DNA from: Acidimicrobiales bacterium
Lineage (GTDB): Bacteria; Actinomycetota; Acidimicrobiia; Acidimicrobiales; SZUA-35
Length of the DNA stretch: 64,000 nt
Direction: 5' to 3'
Assembly (NCBI GenBank): GCA_028285495.1
Contig: JANQPB010000014.1
Span: 1-64,000, forward strand
The translations under genes were made by a program, and so were the position numbers. Shown here one piece after another: positions 1 through 8,535 of this stretch. Each line of letters begins with the position of its first letter. The first letter of the stretch is position 1. Below the pieces are notes generated by a model. The model had not been told where the DNA came from and searched no databases. It saw nothing but the letters and a program-made list of their open reading frames with translations.

Positions 1-1
1 G

Positions 2-104
2 CCAGACTTCCTCCACACCTACAACCACACCAGACGACACCACGCCCTCGGAGGCCACCCACCCATCAGCCGCTGTCACCAACCTCACAGCTGAGTACAC
101 CTAG
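2..104 (+). pseudogene. IS481-type transposase, 3' end, frameshifted
   Basis: The window opens inside a reading frame that gives PDFLHTYNHTRRHHALGGHP, which resembles the C-terminal end of IS481-family DDE transposases (YN-x-x-R-x-H-x-x-L-G-G-x-x-P). In that frame the protein ends at a TGA at 92-94 after ISRCHQPHS. Skipping one base in the stretch at 71-80 restores the family-like ending RVTNLTAEYT and a TAG at 102-104. I therefore read it as a transposase remnant with a one-base insertion, truncated by the window edge. Family assignment is from motif memory only. It marks a mobile-element border on the left side of the injection-system island. Confidence 0.7.
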
Positions 105-112
105 AGCCGGGG

Positions 113-136
113 CGACGCCGCCGGGCACCGGCGTCG
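113..136 (+). other. Perfect 8-bp hairpin before the regulator start
   Basis: CGACGCCG at 113-120 and CGGCGTCG at 129-136 are exact inverted repeats around an 8-base loop, ending two bases before the ATG at 139. There is no U-tract, so an intrinsic terminator is not well supported. It could hide the start of the regulator mRNA or be chance in GC-rich DNA. Confidence 0.4.
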
Positions 137-138
137 GC

Positions 139-1227
139 ATGTATCACGGCGCTGCGACCGGCGGTCGTAACCATGTGGAGACTCGGGGGACCTCGCGCAC
201 GACAGCCACCATCGAGCGGCTCGGCACCGAAACGAGCGAGGATCCACCACCGCAGGGCGATGCGGGCATCGCGCCCGATCCCGTGACCATCCGACTGCTC
301 GGGCTCCCGGAGATCAGCGGACGGGCGGTCGGTCCCGAGCAGCCGTCACCCGTCGTGTTCCACCTGCTGGCGTACCTCCTGATCAACGCCAGCAACACCC
401 GCACCAGCGTCTGCACCGCGTTCTGGCCTGATGCGGCCGAGCGGCAGGCCAGGCGCCGCCTCAGCACGGCCGTGTGGCGCCTCCGGAAGTACTTCGAGGC
501 CGTGCCGTGCGGGGGCGACCGGGTGGTCGTCACCTCGGGTGATCGTCTCGCCTTCCGAGCCAACCCACCGTTCTGGGCCGACATCACCGCGTTCGACGCC
601 ATCGTCGGTCGAGCCGGCGACGACGATCCCGATGACGTCGCCGACCTCGAGCGGGCGGTCGAGTGGTACCGGGGGGACCTGCTCGAGGGCTGCTACGAGG
701 AATGGCTCCTCCCCGACCGGGAGCGGTACCGCCAGCGGCTGATCACCGGGCTCGAGCGGCTGGCCGACTGGCACCATCGCCGCGGCAACCCGGAGCGGGC
801 CATCCACTACGGCCTCCGGCTCCTCGACCTCGACCCGCTGCGGGAGTCCATCCATCGGGCGATCATGCAGCTCCACATCGAGCGGGGTGAGCCGACCGAG
901 GCGATCCGCCAGTTCGAGCGCTGCCGCCAGATCCTCGACGACGAGCTCGGCGCACCGCCGATGCCCGAGACCCTCCTGCTGGCCGCCAGGATCCGCCAGC
1001 CGCTCGACCTCGGATCGAGGTTCGACGAGCTGACCGCCAACCTCGGGCTCGGCGGTCGTCGCCCGGACGCCCCGGGTGCCGACGACGGCACGACGCCGGA
1101 CGGGCGGCCGGATGCGGCCGAGATCATCCAGTGCCTCCGGCAGGCCCGAGACCAGGCGAGCGCCCTGTCGCAGAGCCTGGCCGACGCCCTCGACGCACTC
1201 GAACGGCTCGGCCTCGACTCGCGCTGA
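139..1227 (+). CDS. SARP/BTAD-family transcriptional activator
   Basis: 362 residues. After about 50 variable residues comes an OmpR-type winged-helix region (about 50-145; VTIRLLGLPEIS, then RRRLSTAVWRLRKYF) and then a bacterial transcriptional activation (BTAD) domain with TPR-like helices (about 150-285), including the typical YRGDLLEGCYEEW and LDPLRESIHRAIMQLH stretches. There is no AAA or long TPR module, so this is a small SARP. Such proteins bind tandem heptameric direct repeats next to the -10 box and recruit RNA polymerase. It lies just upstream of the eCIS operon, and a repeat array of the expected geometry follows it, so I infer that it is the pathway-specific activator. The start at ATG 139 has no clear Shine-Dalgarno; GTG 175 is an alternative. 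Confidence 0.85.
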   Translation: MYHGAATGGRNHVETRGTSRTTATIERLGTETSEDPPPQGDAGIAPDPVTIRLLGLPEISGRAVGPEQPSPVVFHLLAYLLINASNTRTSVCTAFWPDAAERQARRRLSTAVWRLRKYFEAVPCGGDRVVVTSGDRLAFRANPPFWADITAFDAIVGRAGDDDPDDVADLERAVEWYRGDLLEGCYEEWLLPDRERYRQRLITGLERLADWHHRRGNPERAIHYGLRLLDLDPLRESIHRAIMQLHIERGEPTEAIRQFERCRQILDDELGAPPMPETLLLAARIRQPLDLGSRFDELTANLGLGGRRPDAPGADDGTTPDGRPDAAEIIQCLRQARDQASALSQSLADALDALERLGLDSR

Positions 1228-1252
1228 GGGGGCCGCGTCGCCGACCCGCCCG

Positions 1253-1296
1253 ACGGTGAGACGACGGTGACCCGGCCGTGATCCCACGGTGAGAGG
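1253..1296 (+). promoter_or_regulatory. Putative SARP operator: four 11-bp-period heptamers
   Basis: ACGGTGA occurs at 1253, 1264 and 1286, and a 5/7 match (GCCGTGA) sits at 1275, so four heptamers start exactly 11 bases apart. Eleven-base spacing of direct repeats is the known hallmark of SARP binding sites, one helical turn per monomer. The array sits between the end of the BTAD regulator gene and the first gene of the injection-system operon. The role is inferred from geometry and position. Confidence 0.7.
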
Positions 1297-1303
1297 CCCG
1301 CGG

Positions 1304-1309
1304 TAGACC
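1304..1309 (+). promoter_or_regulatory. Candidate -10 box of the eCIS operon (TAGACC)
   Basis: TAGACC lies 11 bases after the last heptamer, close to the roughly 8-base distance described for SARP-activated promoters. It is an imperfect match to TANNNT. Transcription would then begin near 1316, giving a leader of about 30 bases before the TTG at 1346. Confidence 0.4.
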
Positions 1310-1345
1310 ACGTCAACCAGCTCGTCGAGGGACAGGTGGGAAAGG

Positions 1346-1555
1346 TTGTTCACACGTGGTCGCCGAGAATCGTTCGTGCTTCGCATCTGGATCGAGCCGG
1401 CGACGTTCCGAGACGCCGAGCCGCACCTCCGCATCTCGATCGAGCACGCCACCGACGGGAGGCGCGTCGTCGTGAGCTCGTACGACGAGCTGCCCGACGC
1501 CCTGCGACGCCTCGTCGACGAGTCCGCGGCCGGCGGCGATCCGGAGTCGACCTGA
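1346..1555 (+). CDS. Small protein, first gene of the eCIS operon
   Basis: 69 residues from TTG 1346, which has AGGTGG at 1335-1340 about 5 bases upstream. GTG 1376 would give a 59-residue form beginning VLRIWIEPATF. It is a compact acidic protein, probably alpha/beta (RISIEHATDGRRVVVSSYDE, then LPDALRRLVDE), with no signal peptide or membrane segment. I do not recognise the family. Its stop shares a base with the start of the next gene (TGATG), so it is probably co-translated with the cap protein. It could be a small chaperone or regulator of assembly, but nothing in the sequence shows this. Confidence 0.6.
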   Translation: MFTRGRRESFVLRIWIEPATFRDAEPHLRISIEHATDGRRVVVSSYDELPDALRRLVDESAAGGDPEST

Positions 1556-2154
1556 TGGCCGACTACCGGGCCTTCGAGGCCGTCGCCCAGTCGATCGCCG
1601 ACCTGCTGCGGGACAACTACCGCCCCACCGACTTCACCCCGCCGCTCGAGTTCGAGGTCTTCGCCGGCCCGCAGTTCGCCAACGGCCTGACCGCCGGGGT
1701 GTCGGTCTACCTCAACCGGATCTCGGTCAACGGCTCCCTGCGGACACCGCCAGGCCGGATCGGCCCGGACGGCGAGCGGCGGATCCCTCGACTGCCGGTC
1801 GACCTCCACCTGTTGCTGACGGCGTGGGCAGACGAGCCGTCGACCCAGAACGCAGTCGCAGCGTGGATGATGCGGACCCTCGAGGACCATCCAGTGCTCC
1901 CGGTCGGGCTGCTCAATCGGGCGGTCGGCCCGGTCTTCGAGGCCGACGAGGCGGTCGAGCTGACCGTCGACGACGCACCGAACGAAGAGATCCTCCACCT
2001 CTGGGAGCTGGTCGGTGCCGACACGTACCACCTGTCGGTTCCCTACCGGGCCAGGCGCATCCAGCTCGACTCCCGTCTGGCCCAGGATCTGGGCGAGCCG
2101 GTGCAGGAGCGGTACGCCCGCTACGGCGTGCTGGCCGACGGGGCGAACCGATGA
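1555..2154 (+). CDS. eCIS cap/tail terminator, DUF4255 (Afp16/Pvc16-like)
   Basis: 199 residues. It has the DUF4255/Pvc16_N pattern: an N-terminal helix (FEAVAQSIADLLRDNY), FEVFAGPQFANGLTAGVSVYLNRI, the LPVDLHLLLTAWA strand, and a C-terminal WELVGADTYHLSVPYRARRIQLDS region. In Afp and PVC particles this protein caps the tube and sheath at the distal end and sets tail length. I chose the ATG at 1555 because it overlaps the previous stop (TGATG) and the family begins there; an upstream in-frame GTG at 1336 would add 73 unrelated residues. Having the cap gene first, ahead of the sheath, is common in eCIS clusters. Confidence 0.85.
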   Translation: MADYRAFEAVAQSIADLLRDNYRPTDFTPPLEFEVFAGPQFANGLTAGVSVYLNRISVNGSLRTPPGRIGPDGERRIPRLPVDLHLLLTAWADEPSTQNAVAAWMMRTLEDHPVLPVGLLNRAVGPVFEADEAVELTVDDAPNEEILHLWELVGADTYHLSVPYRARRIQLDSRLAQDLGEPVQERYARYGVLADGANR

Positions 2155-3080
2155 CGGTCAGACCGAACCCCGTTCCGGCCGGTCACGACCGACACGTCCG
2201 GGTGGTCGAAGAGGCCAGAGCGGTGACCCCGTTCGGGCTCCGGCTGTGGGACTGGGCCACCGACCGCCCCGCCGTCGACGGCCTCACCGTCGAGGCCAGG
2301 CCACGGGCCGGCGGGCCGAGCACCACCGCCGTCGTCACCCGGTCCGGCACGTTCGCCCTGTCCCGCCTCCCCGGACTGGCGGCCCAGGAGCGACCGTCAC
2401 CGGATGGGGATCCGTTCGCCAGCACCCGGCCCTTCACCGTCCGCGTCGTCGACACCGCCGGCCGGTTCAACCCGACCGGCTTCACCGTCGACCTCCCGCG
2501 AGCCGGCCGCTACCCGGCGCCGGGCGACCTGGCGCCGATCAACGGCACCTCGACCGAGTTCCCCGGCCATCCCCTCTTCTCCGCCCCGACCCGCCCGATC
2601 CCGCCCGGATTCGCAGCGGTCCGGGCCGAGCTCCGACTCGAGCCGGACGACGACGCCGAGCCACTGATCCCGGCGGCGTTCGCCGTGCTCCGGGTCGACG
2701 TCGGCCCGAACACCTGGTTCGGCGCCGCCAACGGCGCCGGCACCTGCCTCGTCGTCTTCCCCTTCCCCGACTTCCGCAAGCCCGACGGATCGGATGGACC
2801 CGGGATCGAGCCGAGGCTCCAGCGCTTCGACATCGAGGTCTCGGTCCGCTACGGCGCGCTGACCGCCCACCCGTGGATCGGAGCCCCGACCTTCGATCAG
2901 ATCCGCTCGCAACCCGTCGGTCGACTCAAGGCGGCCGCCGACGACCCGCCCGTCGACCGGCTGCCGGCCGTCATCTCCCCCGGCCGGGGCCTCGTCCTGG
3001 TCACCGAGCCGTCGACCGGCTCGCCACCGATCGACCAACCACCGAGAGAAACATCCGTGCTGCTCATCGAAGCGGCCTGA
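2151..3080 (+). CDS. eCIS-associated beta-rich protein of unknown function
   Basis: 309 residues; ATG 2151 overlaps the cap-protein stop (ATGA). The N-terminal third resembles a carboxypeptidase-regulatory or transthyretin-like beta-sandwich (PAVDGLTVEARPRAGG, then GTFALSRLPGL, then FTVRVVDTAGRFNPTGFTVDLP). The rest is a second beta-rich region (FAAVRAELRLEPDDDAEPLI, then AAFAVLRVDVGP). There is no signal peptide or membrane helix. It sits between the cap and the sheath in an otherwise canonical tail operon, so a structural or cap-proximal role is likely, but I cannot assign it to a named Afp component. Confidence 0.7.
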   Translation: MTVRPNPVPAGHDRHVRVVEEARAVTPFGLRLWDWATDRPAVDGLTVEARPRAGGPSTTAVVTRSGTFALSRLPGLAAQERPSPDGDPFASTRPFTVRVVDTAGRFNPTGFTVDLPRAGRYPAPGDLAPINGTSTEFPGHPLFSAPTRPIPPGFAAVRAELRLEPDDDAEPLIPAAFAVLRVDVGPNTWFGAANGAGTCLVVFPFPDFRKPDGSDGPGIEPRLQRFDIEVSVRYGALTAHPWIGAPTFDQIRSQPVGRLKAAADDPPVDRLPAVISPGRGLVLVTEPSTGSPPIDQPPRETSVLLIEAA

Positions 3081-3097
3081 AGGCCCGAGGGGGTCCA

Positions 3098-5011
3098 ATG
3101 CCCGAGTACCTTGCACCCGGAGTCTTTGTCGAGGAGACATCGTTCCGGCAGAAGACCATCGAAGGGGTCGGAACCAGCACGGCCGCCTTCGTCGGCCCGA
3201 CCCGGTTCGGACCGAGCCGGGGGGCGCCGGAGCTGCTCGCCGGATTCGGCGACTTCGAGCGGATCTACGGCGGGCTCGACCAGCTGGAATTCGGGGCCGA
3301 GGGCGCGCCGACCGACGAGGTCCACAACTTCATGGCCCATGCGGTGCGAGCGTTCTTCGAGAACGGCGGCAAGCGGCTCTACGTGGCCAGGACGGCCAAC
3401 GGGACCGACCCGGCCGGCGCCGCGGTGGTCACGCCGGCCGGCGACGGTCAACCGGACCCGCCCGAGTCGGTGCGATTCGCCGCCCGCTACCCCGGCCGGG
3501 CCGGCAACTTCTCGGTCTCGGTCGACATCGTCGTCGGGCCGCAGGGCCTGCAGACCACCAACGGGGTCCACCGCATCCAGGGGGCGAGGGAGTACGACCT
3601 GGTCTGGGTCGACGGCACCCTGTTCTGGCTCGAGGACGCCTTCGACGACGACGCCTCGGTCTGGACCTACCGGCTACGGACGAGCGACCCGGACGACGAC
3701 GCGTCGGCCGAAGGCCTGGTCACCGGCCTCGACGGCGACGAGTCGGTCCACCTCATCACCGCCAACGTCACCGTCGGTCGGCTCGGCCGGTTCATGGACG
3801 AGCAGACCTGGACCGGTCTCGCGCTCCACCCCCAGCACACCAATGCGCTGACCACCGTCTTCGCCGCGGACCCGCCGTTCCGGGCGACCGAGCTCTACGT
3901 GCCGCTCGTCGTCGACACCGATCTCGCCAACGGCGTCTCGATCGCCCAGGTGCTGCTGTCGGCCCCGGTCCGCCCGGAGGTCGTCGCCGACCGCGAGCTC
4001 GACGCCGGGACCACCCTGGCCGACACGATGACCTCGTTCGCCGCGCCGACCGACGAGTCGTTCCCCCGCGAGATCGCCATCCGCCTCACCGGCGGCAGCG
4101 ACGGCGAGGCTCCGACCTCCGCCGCCTACGAGGGCGACGAGGACGCGGCCGGCGACAAGTCGGGCCTGCTGGCGATCGGCGACCTGTCCGACGTGTCGAT
4201 GGTGGCCGCCCCCGGGTCGACCGCCGGCTACGGCGCCCTCGAGGCCGACGGTCAGGCCGACGTCCTCACCACCCAGAGCCTCCTGATCGGCCACGCCGAG
4301 CGGCTGCGGTACCGGATCGCCGTCCTCGACGCCCCCGACCACCAGGTGGTGTCCGACATGGTCGCCTACCGGGGCCGGTTCGACTCGACCCACGCCGCCC
4401 TCTACTACCCGTGGGTGACCGTGTTCGACCCGATCACCCGGTCGGAGCAGGACCTCCCGCCGAGTGGCTTCGTCACCGGCATCTACGCCCGCAACGACGT
4501 CGAGCGGGGGGTCCACAAGGCCCCGGCCAACGAGGTGGTGCGACTGGCCGTCGGCTTCGAGGTGCCGATCAACACCGCCCAGCAGGACGTGCTCAACCCC
4601 CAGGGCGTCAACTGCTTCCGGGCGATGGAGGGCCGTGGGCTGCGGCTCTGGGGCGCCCGCACCATCACCTCGGACCCCGAGTGGAAGTACGTGAACCTCC
4701 GCCGCTACTTCGCCTTCCTCGAGTCGTCGATCGATCGGGGGACGCAGTGGGCGGTGTTCGAACCGAACGGCGAGCGGCTGTGGGCGAACGTCAAGCGGAC
4801 GGTCGAGGACTTCCTGGCCAACGAGTTCGTCTCCGGCCACCTCCTCGGCACCAAGCCGGAGGAGTCGTACTTCGTCCGCTGCGACCGCACGACGATGACC
4901 CAGAACGACATCGACAACGGGCGGCTCGTCTGCCTGATCGGCGTCGCCCCCCTCCGCCCGGCCGAGTTCGTGATCTTCCGGATCGGCCAGAAGACCCTGG
5001 AAACCCTCTGA
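3098..5011 (+). CDS. Contractile tail sheath protein 1 (Afp2/3-like)
   Basis: 637 residues from ATG 3098, preceded by GAGGGGG. It begins MPEYLAPGVFVEETSFR, the usual sheath N-terminus that forms the inter-subunit strand exchange. FFENGGKRLYVAR is the sheath domain signature near residue 90. The C-terminal 150 residues (LRRYFAFLESSIDRGTQWAVFEPN to LRPAEFVIFRIGQKT) are the conserved tube-contacting domain. Sheath subunits polymerise around the tube and contract to drive it forward. Its length is typical of a major eCIS sheath with an extra surface domain (about residues 130-370). It is followed 13 bases later by the tube gene. Confidence 0.95.
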   Translation: MPEYLAPGVFVEETSFRQKTIEGVGTSTAAFVGPTRFGPSRGAPELLAGFGDFERIYGGLDQLEFGAEGAPTDEVHNFMAHAVRAFFENGGKRLYVARTANGTDPAGAAVVTPAGDGQPDPPESVRFAARYPGRAGNFSVSVDIVVGPQGLQTTNGVHRIQGAREYDLVWVDGTLFWLEDAFDDDASVWTYRLRTSDPDDDASAEGLVTGLDGDESVHLITANVTVGRLGRFMDEQTWTGLALHPQHTNALTTVFAADPPFRATELYVPLVVDTDLANGVSIAQVLLSAPVRPEVVADRELDAGTTLADTMTSFAAPTDESFPREIAIRLTGGSDGEAPTSAAYEGDEDAAGDKSGLLAIGDLSDVSMVAAPGSTAGYGALEADGQADVLTTQSLLIGHAERLRYRIAVLDAPDHQVVSDMVAYRGRFDSTHAALYYPWVTVFDPITRSEQDLPPSGFVTGIYARNDVERGVHKAPANEVVRLAVGFEVPINTAQQDVLNPQGVNCFRAMEGRGLRLWGARTITSDPEWKYVNLRRYFAFLESSIDRGTQWAVFEPNGERLWANVKRTVEDFLANEFVSGHLLGTKPEESYFVRCDRTTMTQNDIDNGRLVCLIGVAPLRPAEFVIFRIGQKTLETL

Positions 5012-5024
5012 GAGGAATCGATCG

Positions 5025-5480
5025 ATGGCAGAGTTCAGAGAACGCCCCTACAGCCAGTTCAACTTCCTGGTCGAGATCGACGGCGTCGGCGACGCCGCAT
5101 CGGTGGCCGGCGGGTTCCAGGAGGTCAGCGGCCTCGGTGTCGAGGTCACGGTGGCCGAGTACCGCAACGGCAACGAGCGGCAGAACGTCCCGCGCAAGAT
5201 CACCACCATGGCCAAGGTCTCCGACGTGACCCTGAAGCGAGGGGTGATCGGCGACCTCGGGCTGGCCGAGTGGATGCAGGCCGTGCAGAACGGCGATCAG
5301 GACCAGCTCCGGTCGGTGACGGTCCAGCTGCTCAGCGAGGACCGCTCGACGGTGGCCCAGTCCTGGCGGCTGACCAACGCCAGGCCGATGAAGTACACCG
5401 GCCCGACCATGTCGGGTGCCGGTGGCGAGACCGCCGTCGAGGAACTGGTGCTCGCCGCCGAGTCGATCGTCCAGGAGTGA
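5025..5480 (+). CDS. Tail tube protein 1 (gp19/Afp1-like)
   Basis: 151 residues, close to the normal length of T4 gp19-like tube proteins. The signatures are the N-terminal YSQFNFLVEIDGV strand, FQEVSGLGVEVTVAEYRNGN, and VTLKRGVIGDLGLAEWMQAV. The C-terminal AVEELVLAAESIV closes the beta-barrel. Stacked hexameric rings of this protein make the inner tube that carries cargo. AGAGGAA lies about 6 bases before ATG 5025. It is paired with sheath 1 upstream. Confidence 0.95.
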   Translation: MAEFRERPYSQFNFLVEIDGVGDAASVAGGFQEVSGLGVEVTVAEYRNGNERQNVPRKITTMAKVSDVTLKRGVIGDLGLAEWMQAVQNGDQDQLRSVTVQLLSEDRSTVAQSWRLTNARPMKYTGPTMSGAGGETAVEELVLAAESIVQE

Positions 5481-5481
5481 C

Positions 5482-8400
5482 GTGACGCTGACCGGCCTCA
5501 CCCCGTCCCGGCGTGCGCCGGGGATCGTGTTCGAGACGGCACCGGCGCCGCTCGGACCGTCCCTGCCGCGCCTCGACATCGCGGGGTTCGTCGGGTTCGC
5601 CTCGGCCGGACCCGTCGACACCCCGGTCGTGGTCGAGGACGCGGTCCGCTACCGGGAGATCTTCGGGCCGGACCAGCCGCTCGGCTTCGATGAGGAGACG
5701 GGCGGCGTGGCCACCGCCAACCTCGGGTCCGCCGTCGAGGCGTTCTTCGCCAACGGCGGCGCCAGGGCCTGGGTGGTTCGGGTGGCCGGCGACACGACCA
5801 CGAACGAGATGCCGGTCCCCGGTCTGCTCGCCGGCGATCCCGACCGGCCCGACTCGCTGGTGCTGGCCACGGTCCGGTCCCGGAGCGCCGGCTCGTGGTC
5901 GGACGGCCACCGGGCGGGCGCCGCCAGCCAGCGGCTCACACTCGACGGCGACGGCTCGGTCAGCGAGCTCAGCGCCGACCGGGCCACGCTCACCGTGTCC
6001 GCCTCGGTCCCGCTCGATCCCGGCGACCTGGTCGAGATCGGTTTCGCCTCCGGCGACCGCCTGCTCGCCGAGGTCGCCACCGTCCGACCGGGCGACGACG
6101 GCCACCCGGCGATCACCCTCGACCGCCATCGCTGGGTCCGCCAGCCGGCGGCGGCCACCGTGGCCGGGGCCACCGTCGCCCTCGTGACGGCGACGGGGCG
6201 GCGCCCCGTGCCGGCGACCGAGGTCCGGACCGGGACGCTCGGTCGGATGTCGATCGACCTCGTGGTCGACGGGGCGGGGCCGGGCGACTCGTCGCTGACG
6301 CCGGGCGACACCGTGATGGTGGATGACGGCGACGACCGCATCGTCACCGTCATCCACCACCTGGCCATGGTCGACGGCCGGCTCACCGCCGAGGGCTTTC
6401 CCACCTGGACGCTGCCGGCCGAGGCGCCCGCCGCCGACGCGGTCGGCGTCATCACCGGCGTCACCCGGATCCGCCTCTCGCTCGGCCACTGGACCGACGA
6501 CCGCCTGGCCGCCGTCGTCGCCGGACTGGCCTGCGGGCGACCGAGCGACCGGTGGTGGGGTCACCTCCCGACCGACGACGACCTGTTCGGCCGTCAGGGT
6601 CTGGTGGCCCGCACTGCCATCAGCCGGGCCACCAGGGAGCGCCAGGGGCCGATCGACGACCTCGTGACCACCCCCCGGTTCGGTCTGGCGGGCCCGTCGG
6701 CACCGGGTTCGGCCCTCCCCATCGGCCTGGTCGAGGACCACGAGCTGACGCGGACGGGCCCGACCGTCGAGTCCCCGCTCGACCCCCTGACCCGCGACGG
6801 GCTCGACGAGCTGCGCGTCGAGCCGTTCCTGGACCCCGGGCTCCGCCGGGCCGATGCCCGATCGCTCGGCGCCAGGATCCGGCAGCGGATGGTCGATCCC
6901 GACCCGGGGCTCACCGGCCTCCATGCACTGGCCCCCTTCGGTGAGATCTCGCTGCTCGCGGTGCCAGACGCCACCACCAGGCCGTGGACGATGGTCACGA
7001 CCACGATGCCGCCGGTGCTCGACGCCCCCCGGATCCAGGCCGACGGGACGGGCTGGTCGTGGAGCGCCGTCGATGGCGCGGACCGCTATCGGCTGGAGAC
7101 GTCGGTCGACCACACCTTCGCCGGCGGGACCACGACGGTCGAGACCGCCGAGCGCCGCCTCGGCGCCGACGGGGCGGTGTTGGGGCGGGTCTTCGCCCGC
7201 GTCCGTGCCATCGCCGGAGACCGGGTCGGTCCATGGTCGGCGACCGCCGACATCCGCCTCCCGCCGACCGCGGTCGAGCCGTGCCACGACCCCATTCCGG
7301 ATGCGCCGATCCTCGTGTCGGCCCCGGTCGATCCAGACGGGGATCCCGACCACGGGCCGGAGCGGCCGGTCGACGGATCGCTCCGCTGGGACGGCATCCC
7401 CGGCGCGGGGTACCAGCTGCAGCGGGCCGACAACCCCGACTTCGTCGGCGCCCGGGACACGATCGTCGCCGTCGACGAGGAGGCGACGACCGGCCCGGGC
7501 GGCACGGCCGAGGTCGTCGTCGAGGTGCCGATCGACGGCGGGACCGGCGGGACTCCGGCCAGACCGACCCGGTGGTACCGGGTCAGGCGGCGGGGCGAGC
7601 CGCCGTCGCCCTGGTCGGCCACCGTCGGCCTGGTCGGTCGGCCGACCAGCCGCTGGGTGATGGCGACGTCGGACCCGGACGACCCGATCGCACGGGAGAT
7701 CCATCGGGCGGCGCTCGCCCTCGGCGCGGCGAGGGGCGACCTGTTCGCCGTGCTCAGCCTGCCGAGGGGCATGGCCCTCGACGAGGCCGACGCCCACGTC
7801 GACCGGCTGGCCGAGCGGGGCGAGTGGGGTGACCGGACCCGCAGCCACGGTGCCGTCTACCACCCGTGGATCGTCACCGCCGACGACTCCGATCGGGGCC
7901 GGGTCCTGGTCGCCAGGCCGCCGGACGGGGCCGTGGTCGGCATGCTGGCCCGGCGCGGCATCGAGCGGGGGGCATGGGTCGCGCCGGCGAACGAGACGCT
8001 CGACGGCGGCGTCGGTCCGGACGCCACGCTGGCCCCGGACGGGATCGACCGGTGGCGCAGCCTCGTCAATCCGGTCGTGGCCGACCGGCGAGGGCTCCGG
8101 ATCGACCAGGCCGACACCCTCCACCTCACCGGGCGCCAGGGCGACGCCGCCCATCCCGGCACCGACAGGCGGCGACCGGGCCGGGCCCGCAGCTCGCTCC
8201 GCCACATCTCGGTCCGGCGGCTGATGATCCTGCTCAACCGGCTGGTCCGTCTCGAGGGCGACCGCCACCTCTTCGAACCGAACGACGACCACCTCAGGCG
8301 GATGCTCCGCACCGACCTCGAGACCGTGCTCGGGGACCTGTTCCGCCGTGGGGCGTTCGCCGGCGCTCGGGCCGAGCAGGCCTTCCGGGTGATCACCGAC

Positions 8401-8535
8401 CGGGCCGACGACCGCAGCGCCGATCGGGGCACCGTGGTCGTCGAGCTGCACGTCGCCCCGAGCAGGCCGCTCGAGTTCCTCACCGTGCGCCTCGTCCAGG
8501 AGGGCGGCCGCTCCGTCGCCGAGGAGGTCGCCTGA
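5482..8535 (+). CDS. Large second sheath protein with two FN3-like inserts
   Basis: 1017 residues from GTG 5482. The N-terminal part (APGIVFETAPAP, then LDIAGFVGFASAGPVDTPV, then AFFANGGARAWVVRVAG) and the C-terminal part (LRHISVRRLMILLNRLVRLE to RPLEFLTVRLVQE) match tail sheath proteins. Between them, residues about 511-720 hold two fibronectin-III-like repeats, each with a GWSWSAVDGADRYRLETS- or RWDGIPGAGYQLQRADN-type strand. It is far longer than a normal sheath (350-650). In Afp/PVC, extra sheath paralogues sit next to the baseplate; this one is followed directly by the second tube gene, which suggests a specialised baseplate-proximal ring. The FN3-like domains would lie on the outer surface. 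Confidence 0.85.
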   Translation: MTLTGLTPSRRAPGIVFETAPAPLGPSLPRLDIAGFVGFASAGPVDTPVVVEDAVRYREIFGPDQPLGFDEETGGVATANLGSAVEAFFANGGARAWVVRVAGDTTTNEMPVPGLLAGDPDRPDSLVLATVRSRSAGSWSDGHRAGAASQRLTLDGDGSVSELSADRATLTVSASVPLDPGDLVEIGFASGDRLLAEVATVRPGDDGHPAITLDRHRWVRQPAAATVAGATVALVTATGRRPVPATEVRTGTLGRMSIDLVVDGAGPGDSSLTPGDTVMVDDGDDRIVTVIHHLAMVDGRLTAEGFPTWTLPAEAPAADAVGVITGVTRIRLSLGHWTDDRLAAVVAGLACGRPSDRWWGHLPTDDDLFGRQGLVARTAISRATRERQGPIDDLVTTPRFGLAGPSAPGSALPIGLVEDHELTRTGPTVESPLDPLTRDGLDELRVEPFLDPGLRRADARSLGARIRQRMVDPDPGLTGLHALAPFGEISLLAVPDATTRPWTMVTTTMPPVLDAPRIQADGTGWSWSAVDGADRYRLETSVDHTFAGGTTTVETAERRLGADGAVLGRVFARVRAIAGDRVGPWSATADIRLPPTAVEPCHDPIPDAPILVSAPVDPDGDPDHGPERPVDGSLRWDGIPGAGYQLQRADNPDFVGARDTIVAVDEEATTGPGGTAEVVVEVPIDGGTGGTPARPTRWYRVRRRGEPPSPWSATVGLVGRPTSRWVMATSDPDDPIAREIHRAALALGAARGDLFAVLSLPRGMALDEADAHVDRLAERGEWGDRTRSHGAVYHPWIVTADDSDRGRVLVARPPDGAVVGMLARRGIERGAWVAPANETLDGGVGPDATLAPDGIDRWRSLVNPVVADRRGLRIDQADTLHLTGRQGDAAHPGTDRRRPGRARSSLRHISVRRLMILLNRLVRLEGDRHLFEPNDDHLRRMLRTDLETVLGDLFRRGAFAGARAEQAFRVITDRADDRSADRGTVVVELHVAPSRPLEFLTVRLVQEGGRSVAEEVA

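Noticed and set aside
346..2031. Minus-strand open frame of 561 codons across the SARP and cap genes
   Set aside because: It would cover the operator array and two genes with clear domains; the translation has no recognisable motif.
5332..8451. Minus-strand open frame of 1039 codons opposite the second sheath
   Set aside because: It is shadow coding from third-position GC; sheath motifs are on the plus strand.
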